NCBI RefSeq assembly: GCF_001899075.1
Contig: NZ_MKVA01000011.1
Location: 248,001 to 312,000, forward strand
Direction: 5' to 3'
DNA: 64,000 nucleotides
From: Devosia sp. 67-54
Lineage (GTDB): Bacteria; Pseudomonadota; Alphaproteobacteria; Rhizobiales; Devosiaceae
The notes under the pieces are model-generated. The model was not told the DNA's origin, ran no database searches, and saw only the letters and a list, made by a program, of their open reading frames with translations. Positions 40,930 through 50,006 of the stretch are shown piece by piece (positions within the stretch are counted from its first letter, which is position 1; each line of letters opens with the position of its first letter). A program made the translations under genes and the position numbers.

Positions 40930-42417
40930 ATGGCGCTGTCGCCTCGGCTCGAGGTCCGGCAATCGCAGTCGCTGACATTGACGCCGCAGCTCATGCAGTC
41001 GATCCGGCTGCTGCAGCTCAGCCATCTCGAGCTCAGCGCCTTCGTCGACGCCGAGCTGCTGCGCAACCCGCTGCTCGAGCGCGAGGACGGCACCGAGCCG
41101 GTGGAGACGCCAGAGCCGGCGCCCGAGATCACCGCCCATGATGACGCGGTCGATGCCGGCGAGCGCATTCAGGACGCCGACGGCATCGCCCAGAGCTTCG
41201 ACACCGAGGTCGACAACGTCTTTCCCGAACAGCGCAGCGAGGACCGGCTCGAGTCCGGCTGGAGCGGCGGCAGCCTGTCCGATCCCGGCGAGGCCGCCGA
41301 CATCGACCAGTACGTCGCCGCCCGGCCGACGCTGGCCGACCACCTCAACACCCAGATCGGCCTGCTGCTCGACGATCCGGTCGAGCGGCTGATCGCGCGT
41401 TTTCTCGCCGACGGCCTCAACGAGGCGGGCTATCTGACGCTCGACCTCGACACCGTCTCCCAGCAGCTCGGCGCCCCGCTCGCAGCCGTCGAGGCCGTGC
41501 TCGCCAGGCTGCAGACGCTCGATCCGCCCGGCCTGTTTGCCCGCTCGGTGCCCGAATGCCTCGCCATCCAGTTGCGCGAGCGCGACCGGCTCGATCCGCT
41601 GATGCAGCGCCTGCTCGACCATCTCGAGCTGATCGCCAGTCATGATCTCGCGGCGCTGGCCCGCGCCGTCGGTGCCGACCGCGACGATCTCGCCGACATG
41701 CTGGCCGAATTGCGCGCCCTCGACCCCAAGCCCGGTCGCGCCTTCGAACGCGGCCCGGTGGAGGCGGTGGTACCCGACGTCTTCGTGCGCGAAGGGCCGG
41801 CCGGCTGGATCGTCGAGCTCAACTCCGACATCCTGCCGCGCGTCCTCGTCAACCGCACCTACTACGCCACCGTCACCGGCAAGACTCGCGACAGCGCCGA
41901 AAAGGCCTTCCTCGTCGATTGCCTGCAGACCGCCAACTGGTTGGCCAAGAGCCTCGACCAGCGGGCCCAGACCATCCTCAAGGTGGCGACCGAAATCGTG
42001 CGCCAGCAGGATGCGTTTCTCAATCGCGGCATCGCCTTCCTCCGGCCGATGACGCTGAAGCTCGTCGCAGACGCCATCGACATGCACGAATCGACGGTGA
42101 GCCGCGTCACCTCCAACAAATACATCGCGACCCCGCGCGGCCTGTTCGAGATGAAGTATTTCTTCACCACCGCGCTCGCGTCCTCGACCGGCGACGCCGA
42201 CCATTCGGCCGAAGCGGTGCGTCATCGCATCCGTCAGCTCATCGATGCCGAATCGCCCGCAGACATCCTCAGCGACGACACCATCGCCGACATGTTGCAC
42301 AAGGAGCAGGGCATCGAGGTCGCCCGCCGCACCGTGGCCAAATACCGCGAGGGCATGAACATCCCGTCCTCGGTGATCCGCCGGCGGCAGAAGCGCGCTT
42401 TGGTCGCGGCGCGCTAG
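40930..42417 (+). CDS. rpoN: RNA polymerase sigma-54 factor
   Basis: 495 residues. Region I is Gln/Leu-rich (TLTPQLMQSIRLLQLSHLEL, about 17-36), an acidic region II follows (about 50-125), and the core-binding region and C-terminal DNA-binding domain come last. The HTH reads MHESTVSRVTSNKY, and the RpoN box ARRTVAKYRE is intact near 470. It directs nitrogen and other -24/-12 promoters and needs enhancer-binding ATPases not present here. Confidence 0.96.
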   Translation: MALSPRLEVRQSQSLTLTPQLMQSIRLLQLSHLELSAFVDAELLRNPLLEREDGTEPVETPEPAPEITAHDDAVDAGERIQDADGIAQSFDTEVDNVFPEQRSEDRLESGWSGGSLSDPGEAADIDQYVAARPTLADHLNTQIGLLLDDPVERLIARFLADGLNEAGYLTLDLDTVSQQLGAPLAAVEAVLARLQTLDPPGLFARSVPECLAIQLRERDRLDPLMQRLLDHLELIASHDLAALARAVGADRDDLADMLAELRALDPKPGRAFERGPVEAVVPDVFVREGPAGWIVELNSDILPRVLVNRTYYATVTGKTRDSAEKAFLVDCLQTANWLAKSLDQRAQTILKVATEIVRQQDAFLNRGIAFLRPMTLKLVADAIDMHESTVSRVTSNKYIATPRGLFEMKYFFTTALASSTGDADHSAEAVRHRIRQLIDAESPADILSDDTIADMLHKEQGIEVARRTVAKYREGMNIPSSVIRRRQKRALVAAR

Positions 42418-42602
42418 CGGTGCGTGCCTGCACCTTTCGTACTGAAAATCAACAGCGAATTCCGCCGAACCGAGGGGGTCGGTGCGGCAACCGCCGCTCC
42501 CTTTGCGCATTGCCCCCTGAGCGGCCCCGGGTCTAGTCTCGGGGCACGCGGCTGGCGTTCCGCGTCGGCCGACGGAGGACCAATCACCCCAAGAGGAGTT
42601 CC

Positions 42603-43169
42603 ATGACCCTACGCGTCTCAGGCAAGAACATGGATGTGGGCGATGCGCTCAGGACCAGGGCTGAGGGCCATTTCGACGGCGTCGTGAAGAAATACTTTGA
42701 CGGGGGCTACACCGGCCACCTGACCCTGGAGCCCGAAGGGTCGGGCTTCAACGCGATCTGCATGGTGCATCTCGATTCGGGCGCCGTGCTGCAGGCCAGC
42801 GCCTATGGCGGCGATGCCATCTCCGCCTATGAGATCCTCACCGAAACCATCGAAAAGCGCCTGCGCCGCTACAACCGCAAGCTCAAGCAGCATCGCCATC
42901 CAGCCAATGGTGACGACACCGCGCAAAGCTATGTGCTTCAGGCGCCGGACGATTCCGACGAATTGGCGGAAGACTACTCTCCGCCGGTGATTGCCGAGAC
43001 CACCAGGAACCTCAGGCAGATGAGCGTCGAGGAAGCAGTAATGGAACTCGATCTTACACAGGCCGATATTGTGATGTTCCGCCATGCTGGACATGGGGGA
43101 CTGAATGTGGTCTATCGCCGCGCCGACGGCAATATTGGCTGGATCGATCCTGCCCTCAGGGCCAACTAG
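42603..43169 (+). CDS. hpf: Ribosome hibernation promoting factor, long form
   Basis: 188 residues. The N-terminal S30AE domain (about 1-100, ETIEKRLRRYNRKLKQHR near the end) occupies the 30S decoding site. The C-terminal domain (about 128-186, QMSVEEAVMELDLT) dimerises ribosomes into 100S particles. Ribosome site AAGAGGAGTTCC. Between rpoN and ptsN as in most proteobacteria. Confidence 0.95.
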   Translation: MTLRVSGKNMDVGDALRTRAEGHFDGVVKKYFDGGYTGHLTLEPEGSGFNAICMVHLDSGAVLQASAYGGDAISAYEILTETIEKRLRRYNRKLKQHRHPANGDDTAQSYVLQAPDDSDELAEDYSPPVIAETTRNLRQMSVEEAVMELDLTQADIVMFRHAGHGGLNVVYRRADGNIGWIDPALRAN

Positions 43170-43256
43170 AGCGTTCCCAGTGCGTAGCGGTTTCCCGGTT
43201 TGAAGATCGCGACAATCCAACCTCCGGCGCCGGAAAAGAATTAGGGTTCGATACGA

Positions 43257-43730
43257 ATGGAACTGGCTGACATCCTCTCCGAGGAGTCCGTGCTTGTCTG
43301 CACGGGCATTACCAGCAAGCGCGACGTTCTTCTCAAGCTTGCCGACAAGGTCGCGGCGCTGACCGGGCAGCCGGCCGGCGACGTGTTCGAGGCGCTCAAC
43401 GATCGCGAATCGCTCGGCTCGACCGGGCTGGGCAACGGCATCGCCGTGCCGCACGGCAAGTTCGCCCCGCTCAAGGGCAAGGGCGTGCTCGCCGTGTTCA
43501 TGAAGCTTGAAACCCCGGTGGATTTCGAGGCCGTGGACGACCAGCCCGTCGACATCGTGATGATGCTGCTCGCCCCCATGGGCTCGGGCGCCGACCATCT
43601 CAAGGCCCTGGCCCGCGTTGCCCGCGTGCTGCGCACCGACAGCGTCGCGGAAGCGCTGCGCCGCACCAGCGACCCGCACAAGCTCTACGCTATCCTCACC
43701 CAGCCGCTGGAAGCCACCAAGGCGGCGTGA
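43257..43730 (+). CDS. ptsN: Nitrogen-PTS enzyme IIA
   Basis: 157 residues with the PTS EIIA-2 fold. The phospho-acceptor His is in GIAVPHGKFAPL (about residue 66). It takes phosphate from NPr and regulates potassium, nitrogen and envelope functions rather than sugar uptake. hprK at the window's end modifies HPr/NPr in the same pathway. Confidence 0.95.
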   Translation: MELADILSEESVLVCTGITSKRDVLLKLADKVAALTGQPAGDVFEALNDRESLGSTGLGNGIAVPHGKFAPLKGKGVLAVFMKLETPVDFEAVDDQPVDIVMMLLAPMGSGADHLKALARVARVLRTDSVAEALRRTSDPHKLYAILTQPLEATKAA

Positions 43731-43796
43731 GGCTTGTGGCCAGGTGCTGCTCCCATCGCGGGGAGCAGCGCGCCAGTCACTGCACCGCAGTGGCTC

Positions 43797-44081
43797 TCAA
43801 TGCAGCGCCACGATGCCGAAATTCTTGTCGCTGAGCCACTCTTCCACCGCCTCGATGCTGTCGGCGACGAGCAGCGGCGAACCATCGGCCGACACCACGA
43901 GCTGGAAGTCGGCGTCGTCGTCCGAAACCTCCATGTCGTCGGGCGGCATGATCTCGTTGAGCTTGCCGCCCTTGATCGAGCGGACATAGACAACCGCATT
44001 GCCGCCCAGCGCCATGAATTGCGCCGGCGTCAGGTGCCGCAACGGGTTGTCGAAACTGGTCTGTTCTGGTCTGTCTTGCAT
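43797..44081 (-). CDS. DUF1150 family protein
   Basis: 94 residues, acidic: FMALGGNAVVYVRSIKG near 22-38 and EEWLSDKNFGIVALH at the end are family phrases. The function is unknown. In rhizobia DUF1150 genes typically follow small heat-shock genes, as here, 13 bases downstream of hsp20. Start ATG before QDRPEQTSF. Confidence 0.88.
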   Translation of the reverse strand: MQDRPEQTSFDNPLRHLTPAQFMALGGNAVVYVRSIKGGKLNEIMPPDDMEVSDDDADFQLVVSADGSPLLVADSIEAVEEWLSDKNFGIVALH

Positions 44082-44094
44082 GATGTTCCCCTTC

Positions 44095-44514
44095 CTAGGC
44101 AGAACGTATGTCGATGCGCCGGGCGGGCTTTTCGATCCTGGGCCGCAGCACCGAGATGACCAGCATGCCGTGTTGCAGCACGGCATCCTTCACCTCAACG
44201 CCGTCAGCCAGCAGGAAGCTCCGTTGAAACTGCCGCGCGGCAATGCCGCGATGCAGGAACTGGCGCGTTGGATCGTCCTGCTGCTTGCCGCGAACCACGA
44301 GCTGGCTCTCGTCCCACACGATCTCGAGGTCGTTGAGCGCAAACCCCGCCACCGCGATCGAGATCACATAGCGTTCGCTGCCGTCGGCATCGACGCTGCG
44401 CTCGATATTGTAGGGCGGGTAGCCGTCCGCGGCCCGGCTGAGCCGGTCTATCCGTTCCTCATAGGCATCGAAGCCCAACAGGAACGGCGCCGAAAACAAC
44501 GAGACACGGGACAT
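44095..44514 (-). CDS. Small heat-shock protein Hsp20 (IbpA-like)
   Basis: 139 residues. The alpha-crystallin domain spans about 33-125 with YNIERSVDADGSERYVISIA, HRGIAARQFQRSFLLADGVE and the C-terminal IEKP, matching the I-x-I/V-type tail loosely. It binds unfolding proteins without ATP. It is co-transcribed with DUF1150. Its 5' leader resembles a ROSE thermometer. Start ATG before SRVSLFSAPF. Confidence 0.92.
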   Translation of the reverse strand: MSRVSLFSAPFLLGFDAYEERIDRLSRAADGYPPYNIERSVDADGSERYVISIAVAGFALNDLEIVWDESQLVVRGKQQDDPTRQFLHRGIAARQFQRSFLLADGVEVKDAVLQHGMLVISVLRPRIEKPARRIDIRSA

Positions 44515-44595
44515 CGATCCGTCCTTCGACAAGCAACGTTGCCCTCCGGCCCAGATTTCAGCGGCACCGGCGGACTGCCCAAATATGGGGCAGGG
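44515..44595 (-). promoter_or_regulatory. Candidate ROSE RNA thermometer in the hsp20 leader
   Basis: On the transcript, TTGCT (44532-44536) precedes the ribosome site AGGA (44522-44525) with a six-base loop. The pairing leaves a G opposite G, the known ROSE signature that masks the ribosome site at low temperature. An upstream hairpin CTGCCC / GGGCAG (44575-44593) is consistent with the multi-hairpin layout. AGGA is seven bases from ATG. Confidence 0.6.
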
Positions 44596-44619
44596 CACAC
44601 TCTCCTTCAAGGCTGACCC

Positions 44620-45471
44620 ATGGCTGCGACCGTCTCGGTCATCACCCCCGCCTACAGGTCCGAGCGCTGGATCGTCCCCTGCGTCAGGTCCGTCCTCGCT
44701 CAGACCTGGGAGGCGTTCGAGCACGTCATCATCGCCGATGACGGTGCCGACTACGAGGCGCTGCTGGCCGCCGCCGGCATCCGCGACCGGCGCCTCAAAT
44801 TCCTATCCTCGGGCGCCATTGGCGGCGGCGCCTCGCGCGCCCGCAACGTCGCGCTCGATGCCATCGGCACCGACTACGTCGCCATCCTCGATGCCGACGA
44901 CCGCTTCAAGCCGCAAAAGCTCGCGCGCGCCGTCGCCGCGCTCGCCCATCACCCCATCGTTTCGGTTGCGCTCGACGAGTTCGACGAAACGGACCGGCGC
45001 CTGCGTCTCGTCGGCGCCGGACCCGACGCGGAGCTTTCCCCTGCGGTCTACAAATGGACCTGCCTGTCGATGGATTCGATGCTCCTGTGGGATCGCCGCA
45101 AGACCGATGCCCGCTACGATCTCGAGCTCACCAACATGACCGATCTCGAGCTGTTGCTGCAGCTCTACCGCACGGTGCCCGCAAGCTGGCACCTGGGCAC
45201 GCCGCTTCATGACTACCTGAAGCTCTCGGTGTCGATGAGCAACGGTCCCGGCGTCACCGAAAAGATGCTGCGCAGCAAGCGCGAGATGCTGCGCCGCCTC
45301 GAAACGGGCCACTACACCATGGCCGACCCCGCCGGCCCCGAGGGCATGGCGGCGTTCCTGCGCATTTCGCTCGTCGCCGAGGAGACGTATCCGGCTGCGG
45401 CGGCGGCGAGGCCCGGCCTGCTGTTCGAGGATCACCTCGAGCCCATGCTGCGCGCCCAGTTTCCGGTGTGA
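44620..45471 (+). CDS. Family 2 glycosyltransferase
   Basis: 283 residues. The GT-A fold opens [14 protein letters not shown], with [21 protein letters not shown] giving the DxD metal site (ILDADDR near 92). No membrane helix. It transfers a sugar from a nucleotide donor; the acceptor is unknown. Its promoter lies in the short gap divergent from hsp20. Confidence 0.88.
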   Translation: MAATVSVITPAYRSERWIVPCVRSVLAQTWEAFEHVIIADDGADYEALLAAAGIRDRRLKFLSSGAIGGGASRARNVALDAIGTDYVAILDADDRFKPQKLARAVAALAHHPIVSVALDEFDETDRRLRLVGAGPDAELSPAVYKWTCLSMDSMLLWDRRKTDARYDLELTNMTDLELLLQLYRTVPASWHLGTPLHDYLKLSVSMSNGPGVTEKMLRSKREMLRRLETGHYTMADPAGPEGMAAFLRISLVAEETYPAAAAARPGLLFEDHLEPMLRAQFPV

Positions 45472-45550
45472 AACCCCGCACCGACGATTCCGTCGCATCG
45501 CGCCGGGCGCTAACCCTCGGCAGGTGGGAAACTCTCAGGGGCAACAACGC

Positions 45551-46267
45551 ATGGCTCGTAAACTCTTCGCCGAGTTCTTCGGCACCTTCTGGCTGGTCCT
45601 CGCGGTGCTCGGCACGGCGATGATGGCGGCCGGCTTTCCGACCGTCGGGGTCGGCTTCATCGGCGTCGGCTTTGCCGCCGGCATCGCTGTGCTGACCATG
45701 GCCTATGCCGTGGGCGGCATCTCCGGCGGTCACTTCAACCCGGCGGTGTCGCTGGGGCTGGCGGTCGCCGGCCGCTTCGACTGGAAGGATCTCGTGCCCT
45801 ACTGGATCGCGCAGATCGTCGGTGGCGCGGTGGCGGCGGTCATCGTCTACTGGATCGCCTCGAGCGCGCCCGACTTCGCCGCCGGCGGCTTTGCCGCCAA
45901 CGGCTATGGCGATTTGTCGCCGGGCAAATATTCGATGCTGAGCGCGCTGGTCACCGAGATCGTGCTCACCGGCATGTTCGTGCTGGTGATCCTGGGCTCG
46001 ACCAGCACCGCGGCGCCGGCCGGCTTCGCGCCGCTCGCCATCGGCCTCTGCCTCACCGCCATCCACATCATCGGCATCCCGGTCGACAATCTGTCGGTCA
46101 ATCCGGCGCGCTCGATCGCCTCGGCGATCTTCGCCACCACCGGCGCCTGGGGCCAGATCTGGCTGTTCATCGTCGGCCCGCTGGTCGGCGGTGCGCTGGG
46201 CGGCATCATCTGGCGGGCGCTGCTGTCGCCGGGCGAAACGCCGGCCAATATCGGCCAGGTCAAATAG
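45551..46267 (+). CDS. aqpZ: Aquaporin Z-type water channel
   Basis: 238 residues, six helices and two half-helices bearing NPA motifs: [11 protein letters not shown] (about 58-68) and [12 protein letters not shown] (about 180-191). The Arg after the second NPA is the selectivity-filter residue. The AqpZ branch fits better than glycerol channels because the second motif lacks the glycerol-type Asp. Start ATG before [12 protein letters not shown]. Confidence 0.94.
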   Translation: MARKLFAEFFGTFWLVLAVLGTAMMAAGFPTVGVGFIGVGFAAGIAVLTMAYAVGGISGGHFNPAVSLGLAVAGRFDWKDLVPYWIAQIVGGAVAAVIVYWIASSAPDFAAGGFAANGYGDLSPGKYSMLSALVTEIVLTGMFVLVILGSTSTAAPAGFAPLAIGLCLTAIHIIGIPVDNLSVNPARSIASAIFATTGAWGQIWLFIVGPLVGGALGGIIWRALLSPGETPANIGQVK

Positions 46268-46290
46268 CGTTACCGCCGACGGCAGTTGCG

Positions 46291-46317
46291 GGGCCCGCTT
46301 CGGCGGGCCCTGTTATT
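46291..46317. terminator. Terminator after aqpZ
   Basis: Stem GGGCCCGC / GCGGGCCC with a TTCG tetraloop, followed by TGTTATTT. It reaches the last codon of the convergent IalB-family gene. Confidence 0.78.
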
Positions 46318-46828
46318 TGGTGAGCTCGGTAATGCGGTCGAGCGCGCCCGCCAGCCCCTTGAGCGAGATCGAAAAGTTCGCCGCCTGGCCGTTGACCGCC
46401 TGCGCCACCACGGCCAGCTTGGTGCCGGCGCGCATCGCCTTCTCCCAATCGGCACCGATGCTGAGCGGCACCAGGCATCCGGACGGCAGGCAGGTCTTGA
46501 AGTTCAGCACCGGCGAGGTCAGCTTGTCGTCGACCTTGAGCACCGCGCCCTTGCTCAGCTCCAGCCCGAACGGCAGCACCAGCGTGCCGTCGAGCAGGCC
46601 CTTGCCGGGCAGGATCTCCACCGCCAGCACCCGCTGCTTGGTCTGCGACGACAATTGCTCCTGCTGCGCCGCGCAGTGCACGCTGCCCTGCTCGATGTCG
46701 CAGCGCACCGTCCAGTCGTCATGCGCCTCGGTGAGCGACGTGGCGCCGCCTGGCAGCGTGGTGGCGGCCGCGGCCGGCGCCGTGAGCAGCAAGCCGGCGG
46801 CTAGGGCGGCGAAGAGGCGCGATGGCAT
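46313..46828 (-). CDS. Invasion-associated locus B (IalB) family protein
   Basis: 171 residues, signal peptide cleaved near APAAA. The mature domain has four cysteines (TVRCD, VHCAA, KTCLPSGC) likely paired in the periplasm. The family was named from Bartonella ialB, but most members are general envelope proteins. It is divergent from the autotransporter with a 194-base gap. Strong GGGGGAAATCC ribosome region. Confidence 0.88.
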   Translation of the reverse strand: MPSRLFAALAAGLLLTAPAAAATTLPGGATSLTEAHDDWTVRCDIEQGSVHCAAQQEQLSSQTKQRVLAVEILPGKGLLDGTLVLPFGLELSKGAVLKVDDKLTSPVLNFKTCLPSGCLVPLSIGADWEKAMRAGTKLAVVAQAVNGQAANFSISLKGLAGALDRITELTK

Positions 46829-46964
46829 GGATTTCCCCCGAAATGACAGGTGAGTTCTAGCCGGTTTTTCGGGCGCCGTCATTTGCACAGATTGTGGCAA
46901 GATGGGCACACAAGCGAAAGACCTGCAGCCAGTCCGGAAATGCACACTTTTGCGATCTTGTGCA

Positions 46965-47000
46965 GAAGGCCGCTCCAGCTAGGAAGGCCGCTCCCGCTAG
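46965..47000. repeat. 18-bp tandem duplication in the autotransporter leader
   Basis: GAAGGCCGCTCCAGCTAG is followed directly by GAAGGCCGCTCCCGCTAG, with one mismatch. It lies 22 bases before the ATG, in the 5' leader. Copy-number change here could alter expression. Confidence 0.65.
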
Positions 47001-47022
47001 CTTGCGCCGCCAAGGGGGCCAC

Positions 47023-49371
47023 ATGTCTGCCACAGCGTCATTCGGGCAATGGCTGAGCGCCGGCGCCATTTCGGCCGTCGCCCTGCTCGCTGCCACAGGG
47101 AGCGGCGCCGCGGCGACGCTGGCGATCGATGCCGGCGACGCGCCGGGGGCAATCGATCTGCAGACCTATGCCGGCGGCCCCTATGACGGGTTCGACAACA
47201 GCGGCTACGTCGATGGCGGCAGTGCGACCGGCATTGCCAGCAGCCAGTCGGTAGGTCTCGTTTACAACCGCGCCTCCGGCACGATCCGCGCCGACAATGC
47301 CGGTGAGTCCGCGGTGTTCGATGGCGACGTGACGACCTTCATCAACGACGGCGAGATCGACGGTGGCCACAACGCCATCGTCGGCATCAACGGCCGCGTC
47401 GGCAGCTTCATCAACAACGGCACCCTCAAGATGGTGCTCGATAGCGCCAGCGGCGGCGTCTATCTGGCCGGCGGCGTCGACAGCTTCCTCAACAGTGCGA
47501 GCGGCATCATCGACGTCAATCCGGGACCGGGAACGTCGACCGGCGTCTACAGCGGCGGCGACGTCGGCAGCTTCAGCAATCTCGGACACATCACCAGCAA
47601 TCAGGTGGGCGTCGAGTTTGCCAACTACGTCCCGCTCCGCGTCGGCTCATTCTACAATGGCGGAACCATCTACGGCGCCACTGTTGGAACGGCGATCTAT
47701 GGCAGCGTCGGCGACTATGCCAATTCCGGCGAGATTGCCGGCGGCGACGACGGAGCCTATTTCAATGGCGCCGTCGGCAGCTTCGCCAATTCCGGGCAGA
47801 TCACCTCGACTGGCGGCAGCGCCGTGCGATTCGACGACGAGGTCGACAGCTTCGCCAACCTCGCCGGCGGCTCCATCGTCGGCGCCCTCGCCGGCGTGCA
47901 GGCCTACAATTACCAGCCTATCCACAGCTTCACCAATGCCGGCTATATCAGCGGCGGCTATGCCGGCGTGATGCTCGATGGAATCACCGCGGCTGGAACG
48001 ACATTTGTCAACACCGGCACCATCGAGGGGCCGACGGGCGTTCTGTATTTCGTCGATGCCGATGGGCGCGAGCAGCTCATCAATTCCGGCATCATCCGCA
48101 GCCTCACCAACGGCACCGCCATCGATTTCGACTGCGGCTGCGGCGACTACGACCGCGCCGATACGCTGACCATCCTCACCGGCTCGCGCATTTTCGGCGC
48201 CGTCAATTTCGGCAGCGAAAGCCGCGACGTCCACGATACCCTCGATTTCTCCGGCTACTTCGGCAGCACTGTGCTGACCGTGCCCGGCCTCGACGTCGTG
48301 GTGCCCGGAATTCACTCCTACGCCTGGGACAGGCCGAACGACCGCATCGCCATCTTCGATATTTCCGCCATGGGTGGCGGTGCCTTCGGCGATCTCTACG
48401 CCCGGATGAGCCGCGACATCGCCGGCCTGGCAGAGACCAAACTCGGCCATGCGCTGACGTCCGGACCTGCCGCCGCGCCCCTCGGCTTCGCGCCGCAGCC
48501 GTCGCGATCCGCCGCCGAAACCGCGGTGCTGAGCGAGCTCGACGTGCGGCAGCCCGGCATCGCGATCTGGGGCGGCACCATTGGCGGCGCCAGCAACACC
48601 GGCCAGCCGCTCGACGTCTCAGGCGTCTATGGCGGTCTGGTCGCCGGCGCGCATGTGCGGCTGAGCCAGGCCCTCACTCTCGGCGGGCTCGCCGGCTATG
48701 TCGACTCGGCCAATGGTCAGCATGGCGGCGTGCAATCCGTCGTGAGCCGCACGGTGCTGGCTGGTGTCTATGGGCAGACGAGCCTGGGCGCTGCCGATCT
48801 CGACCTGGCGCTGCTCGCCGGCGCATCGAGCCATGCCGGCACGCGGCAGGTGTCGGCGCCCGGCGGCATCGAGACGGCCAGCACCCAATACTCCAGCCTG
48901 TTCGTCGCGCCGAGCCTCGCCGTCAGCCTGCCGGTCTCGTCGACCGATGTCTCGACCCTGCTGGTCAAGGCGAGTCTCGGCTATGTCGGTGGTTTCGTCA
49001 GCGGCTACAGCGAGACCGGCTCGTCGATGAGCCTCACTGTGGGCCAACAGGGCATCGGCCTGCTCGACGCCCGCCTCGGTCTCGAGGGCCGCCGGCGCGT
49101 CACCGCTGGCGACGGTGTCGGTGCCGAGCTTGTGGCACGCGGCGGCGTGTTCGCCACCGCCAATTTCGGCGGCGCGAACGTGCCGGTGACGGTGCTCGGT
49201 CAGACGGTCAGCGTCAGCTCCGCCGCGTCCTCGGCGGGCGTCTATGCCGGCGCCGGGATCGACAGCCGGCTCGGGCCGGCGCTGACCCTGTCGCTGCACG
49301 GCGACGGCGCCTACCGCGCCGATGGTCTCGTCAGCGGCAGCCTCAAGGCGACTCTGGGCGGTACGTTCTAG
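47023..49371 (+). CDS. Autotransporter (type Va) surface protein
   Basis: 782 residues. A signal sequence (about 1-30) is followed by a passenger rich in S-F-x-N-x-G-x-I repeats (for example GSFANSGQITSTGG and HSFTNAGYISGG), which should form a beta-helix. A linker near 490-530 leads to a C-terminal autotransporter barrel of about 250 residues (LDVSGVYGGLVAGAHVRLSQ start) ending in GGTF, the usual terminal aromatic. Function at the surface, such as adhesion, is unknown. The upstream open frame extends to 46894 but includes the tandem repeat leader. Confidence 0.88.
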   Translation: MSATASFGQWLSAGAISAVALLAATGSGAAATLAIDAGDAPGAIDLQTYAGGPYDGFDNSGYVDGGSATGIASSQSVGLVYNRASGTIRADNAGESAVFDGDVTTFINDGEIDGGHNAIVGINGRVGSFINNGTLKMVLDSASGGVYLAGGVDSFLNSASGIIDVNPGPGTSTGVYSGGDVGSFSNLGHITSNQVGVEFANYVPLRVGSFYNGGTIYGATVGTAIYGSVGDYANSGEIAGGDDGAYFNGAVGSFANSGQITSTGGSAVRFDDEVDSFANLAGGSIVGALAGVQAYNYQPIHSFTNAGYISGGYAGVMLDGITAAGTTFVNTGTIEGPTGVLYFVDADGREQLINSGIIRSLTNGTAIDFDCGCGDYDRADTLTILTGSRIFGAVNFGSESRDVHDTLDFSGYFGSTVLTVPGLDVVVPGIHSYAWDRPNDRIAIFDISAMGGGAFGDLYARMSRDIAGLAETKLGHALTSGPAAAPLGFAPQPSRSAAETAVLSELDVRQPGIAIWGGTIGGASNTGQPLDVSGVYGGLVAGAHVRLSQALTLGGLAGYVDSANGQHGGVQSVVSRTVLAGVYGQTSLGAADLDLALLAGASSHAGTRQVSAPGGIETASTQYSSLFVAPSLAVSLPVSSTDVSTLLVKASLGYVGGFVSGYSETGSSMSLTVGQQGIGLLDARLGLEGRRRVTAGDGVGAELVARGGVFATANFGGANVPVTVLGQTVSVSSAASSAGVYAGAGIDSRLGPALTLSLHGDGAYRADGLVSGSLKATLGGTF

Positions 49372-49376
49372 GAAAA

Positions 49377-50006
49377 TTACGCCGCCGCGGCACGATCGGA
49401 CAGGGTGAGCACCTCGGCCCCCGTCGCGGCAACAAACGCGTCGTCATGGGTGGCGAACAGGACCGCCGCGCCCACCGCATCGCTTCGGATGCGCCCGATC
49501 AGCGCATCGCGCGCCCCCGTGTCGAGCGCGTTGGACGGCTCGTCGAGCAGGATCACCCGCGGCGCTCCGATCCACGCCGCCGCCAGCAGCAGCTTCTTCT
49601 GCGTGCCGAGCGACAGCGCGTCGACGCGTTCATCGAGATACGGCAGCAGCGCAAAAGTCGCCAGCAGCGCCTCGACCACCGGCCCCGGCGTCACACGCTT
49701 GGCCGCCGCCACCATCGCCAGCAGCTCGCGCCCGCGCATGAACGGATAGGCCGGCATGTCGTCGGGGGCGTAGGCCAGCTGCCGCCGCGCCGCGAGCGGC
49801 GCGCGCGCCAAATCATGGCCGGCGACGATCACGCGGCCTGCCATCGGTTGCTGCGCTCCGGCCAGCACCCGCAACAGCGTCGACTTGCCGCTGCCATTGC
49901 GCCCGACGAGCGCATAGGCGCCCGGTCCGAGCGTCAGGCCGATGCCGGAAAACACCACGCGACCATCATAGCCGGCGGCGAGGTCGTGGGCGGCGAGCAG
50001 CGTCAT
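49377..50006 (-). CDS. ABC exporter ATP-binding subunit
   Basis: 209 residues, compact. Walker A GRNGSGKST, signature-like LSLGTQKK (Gly-Thr in place of the usual Gly-Gly), Walker B VILLDEPSNALD, H-loop ATHDD. It works with the permease it overlaps by four bases. The short form and the degenerate signature resemble small efflux or heme-exporter-like ABC-2 systems. Substrate unknown. It converges on the autotransporter gene, five bases away. Confidence 0.88.
   Translation of the reverse strand: MTLLAAHDLAAGYDGRVVFSGIGLTLGPGAYALVGRNGSGKSTLLRVLAGAQQPMAGRVIVAGHDLARAPLAARRQLAYAPDDMPAYPFMRGRELLAMVAAAKRVTPGPVVEALLATFALLPYLDERVDALSLGTQKKLLLAAAWIGAPRVILLDEPSNALDTGARDALIGRIRSDAVGAAVLFATHDDAFVAATGAEVLTLSDRAAAA

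Noticed and set aside
43746-43792. Two hairpins between ptsN and DUF1150 as a terminator
   Set aside because: Stems GCTGCTCCC/GGGAGCAGC and CACTGC/GCAGTG are real but lack a T-tract on either strand, so I did not call a terminator.
47023-49371. Passenger repeats of the autotransporter as a CRISPR-like or DNA repeat array
   Set aside because: The repetition is at protein level (S-F-x-N-x-G) with variable DNA spacing, not identical repeats with spacers. No CRISPR array or cas gene was seen in the window.
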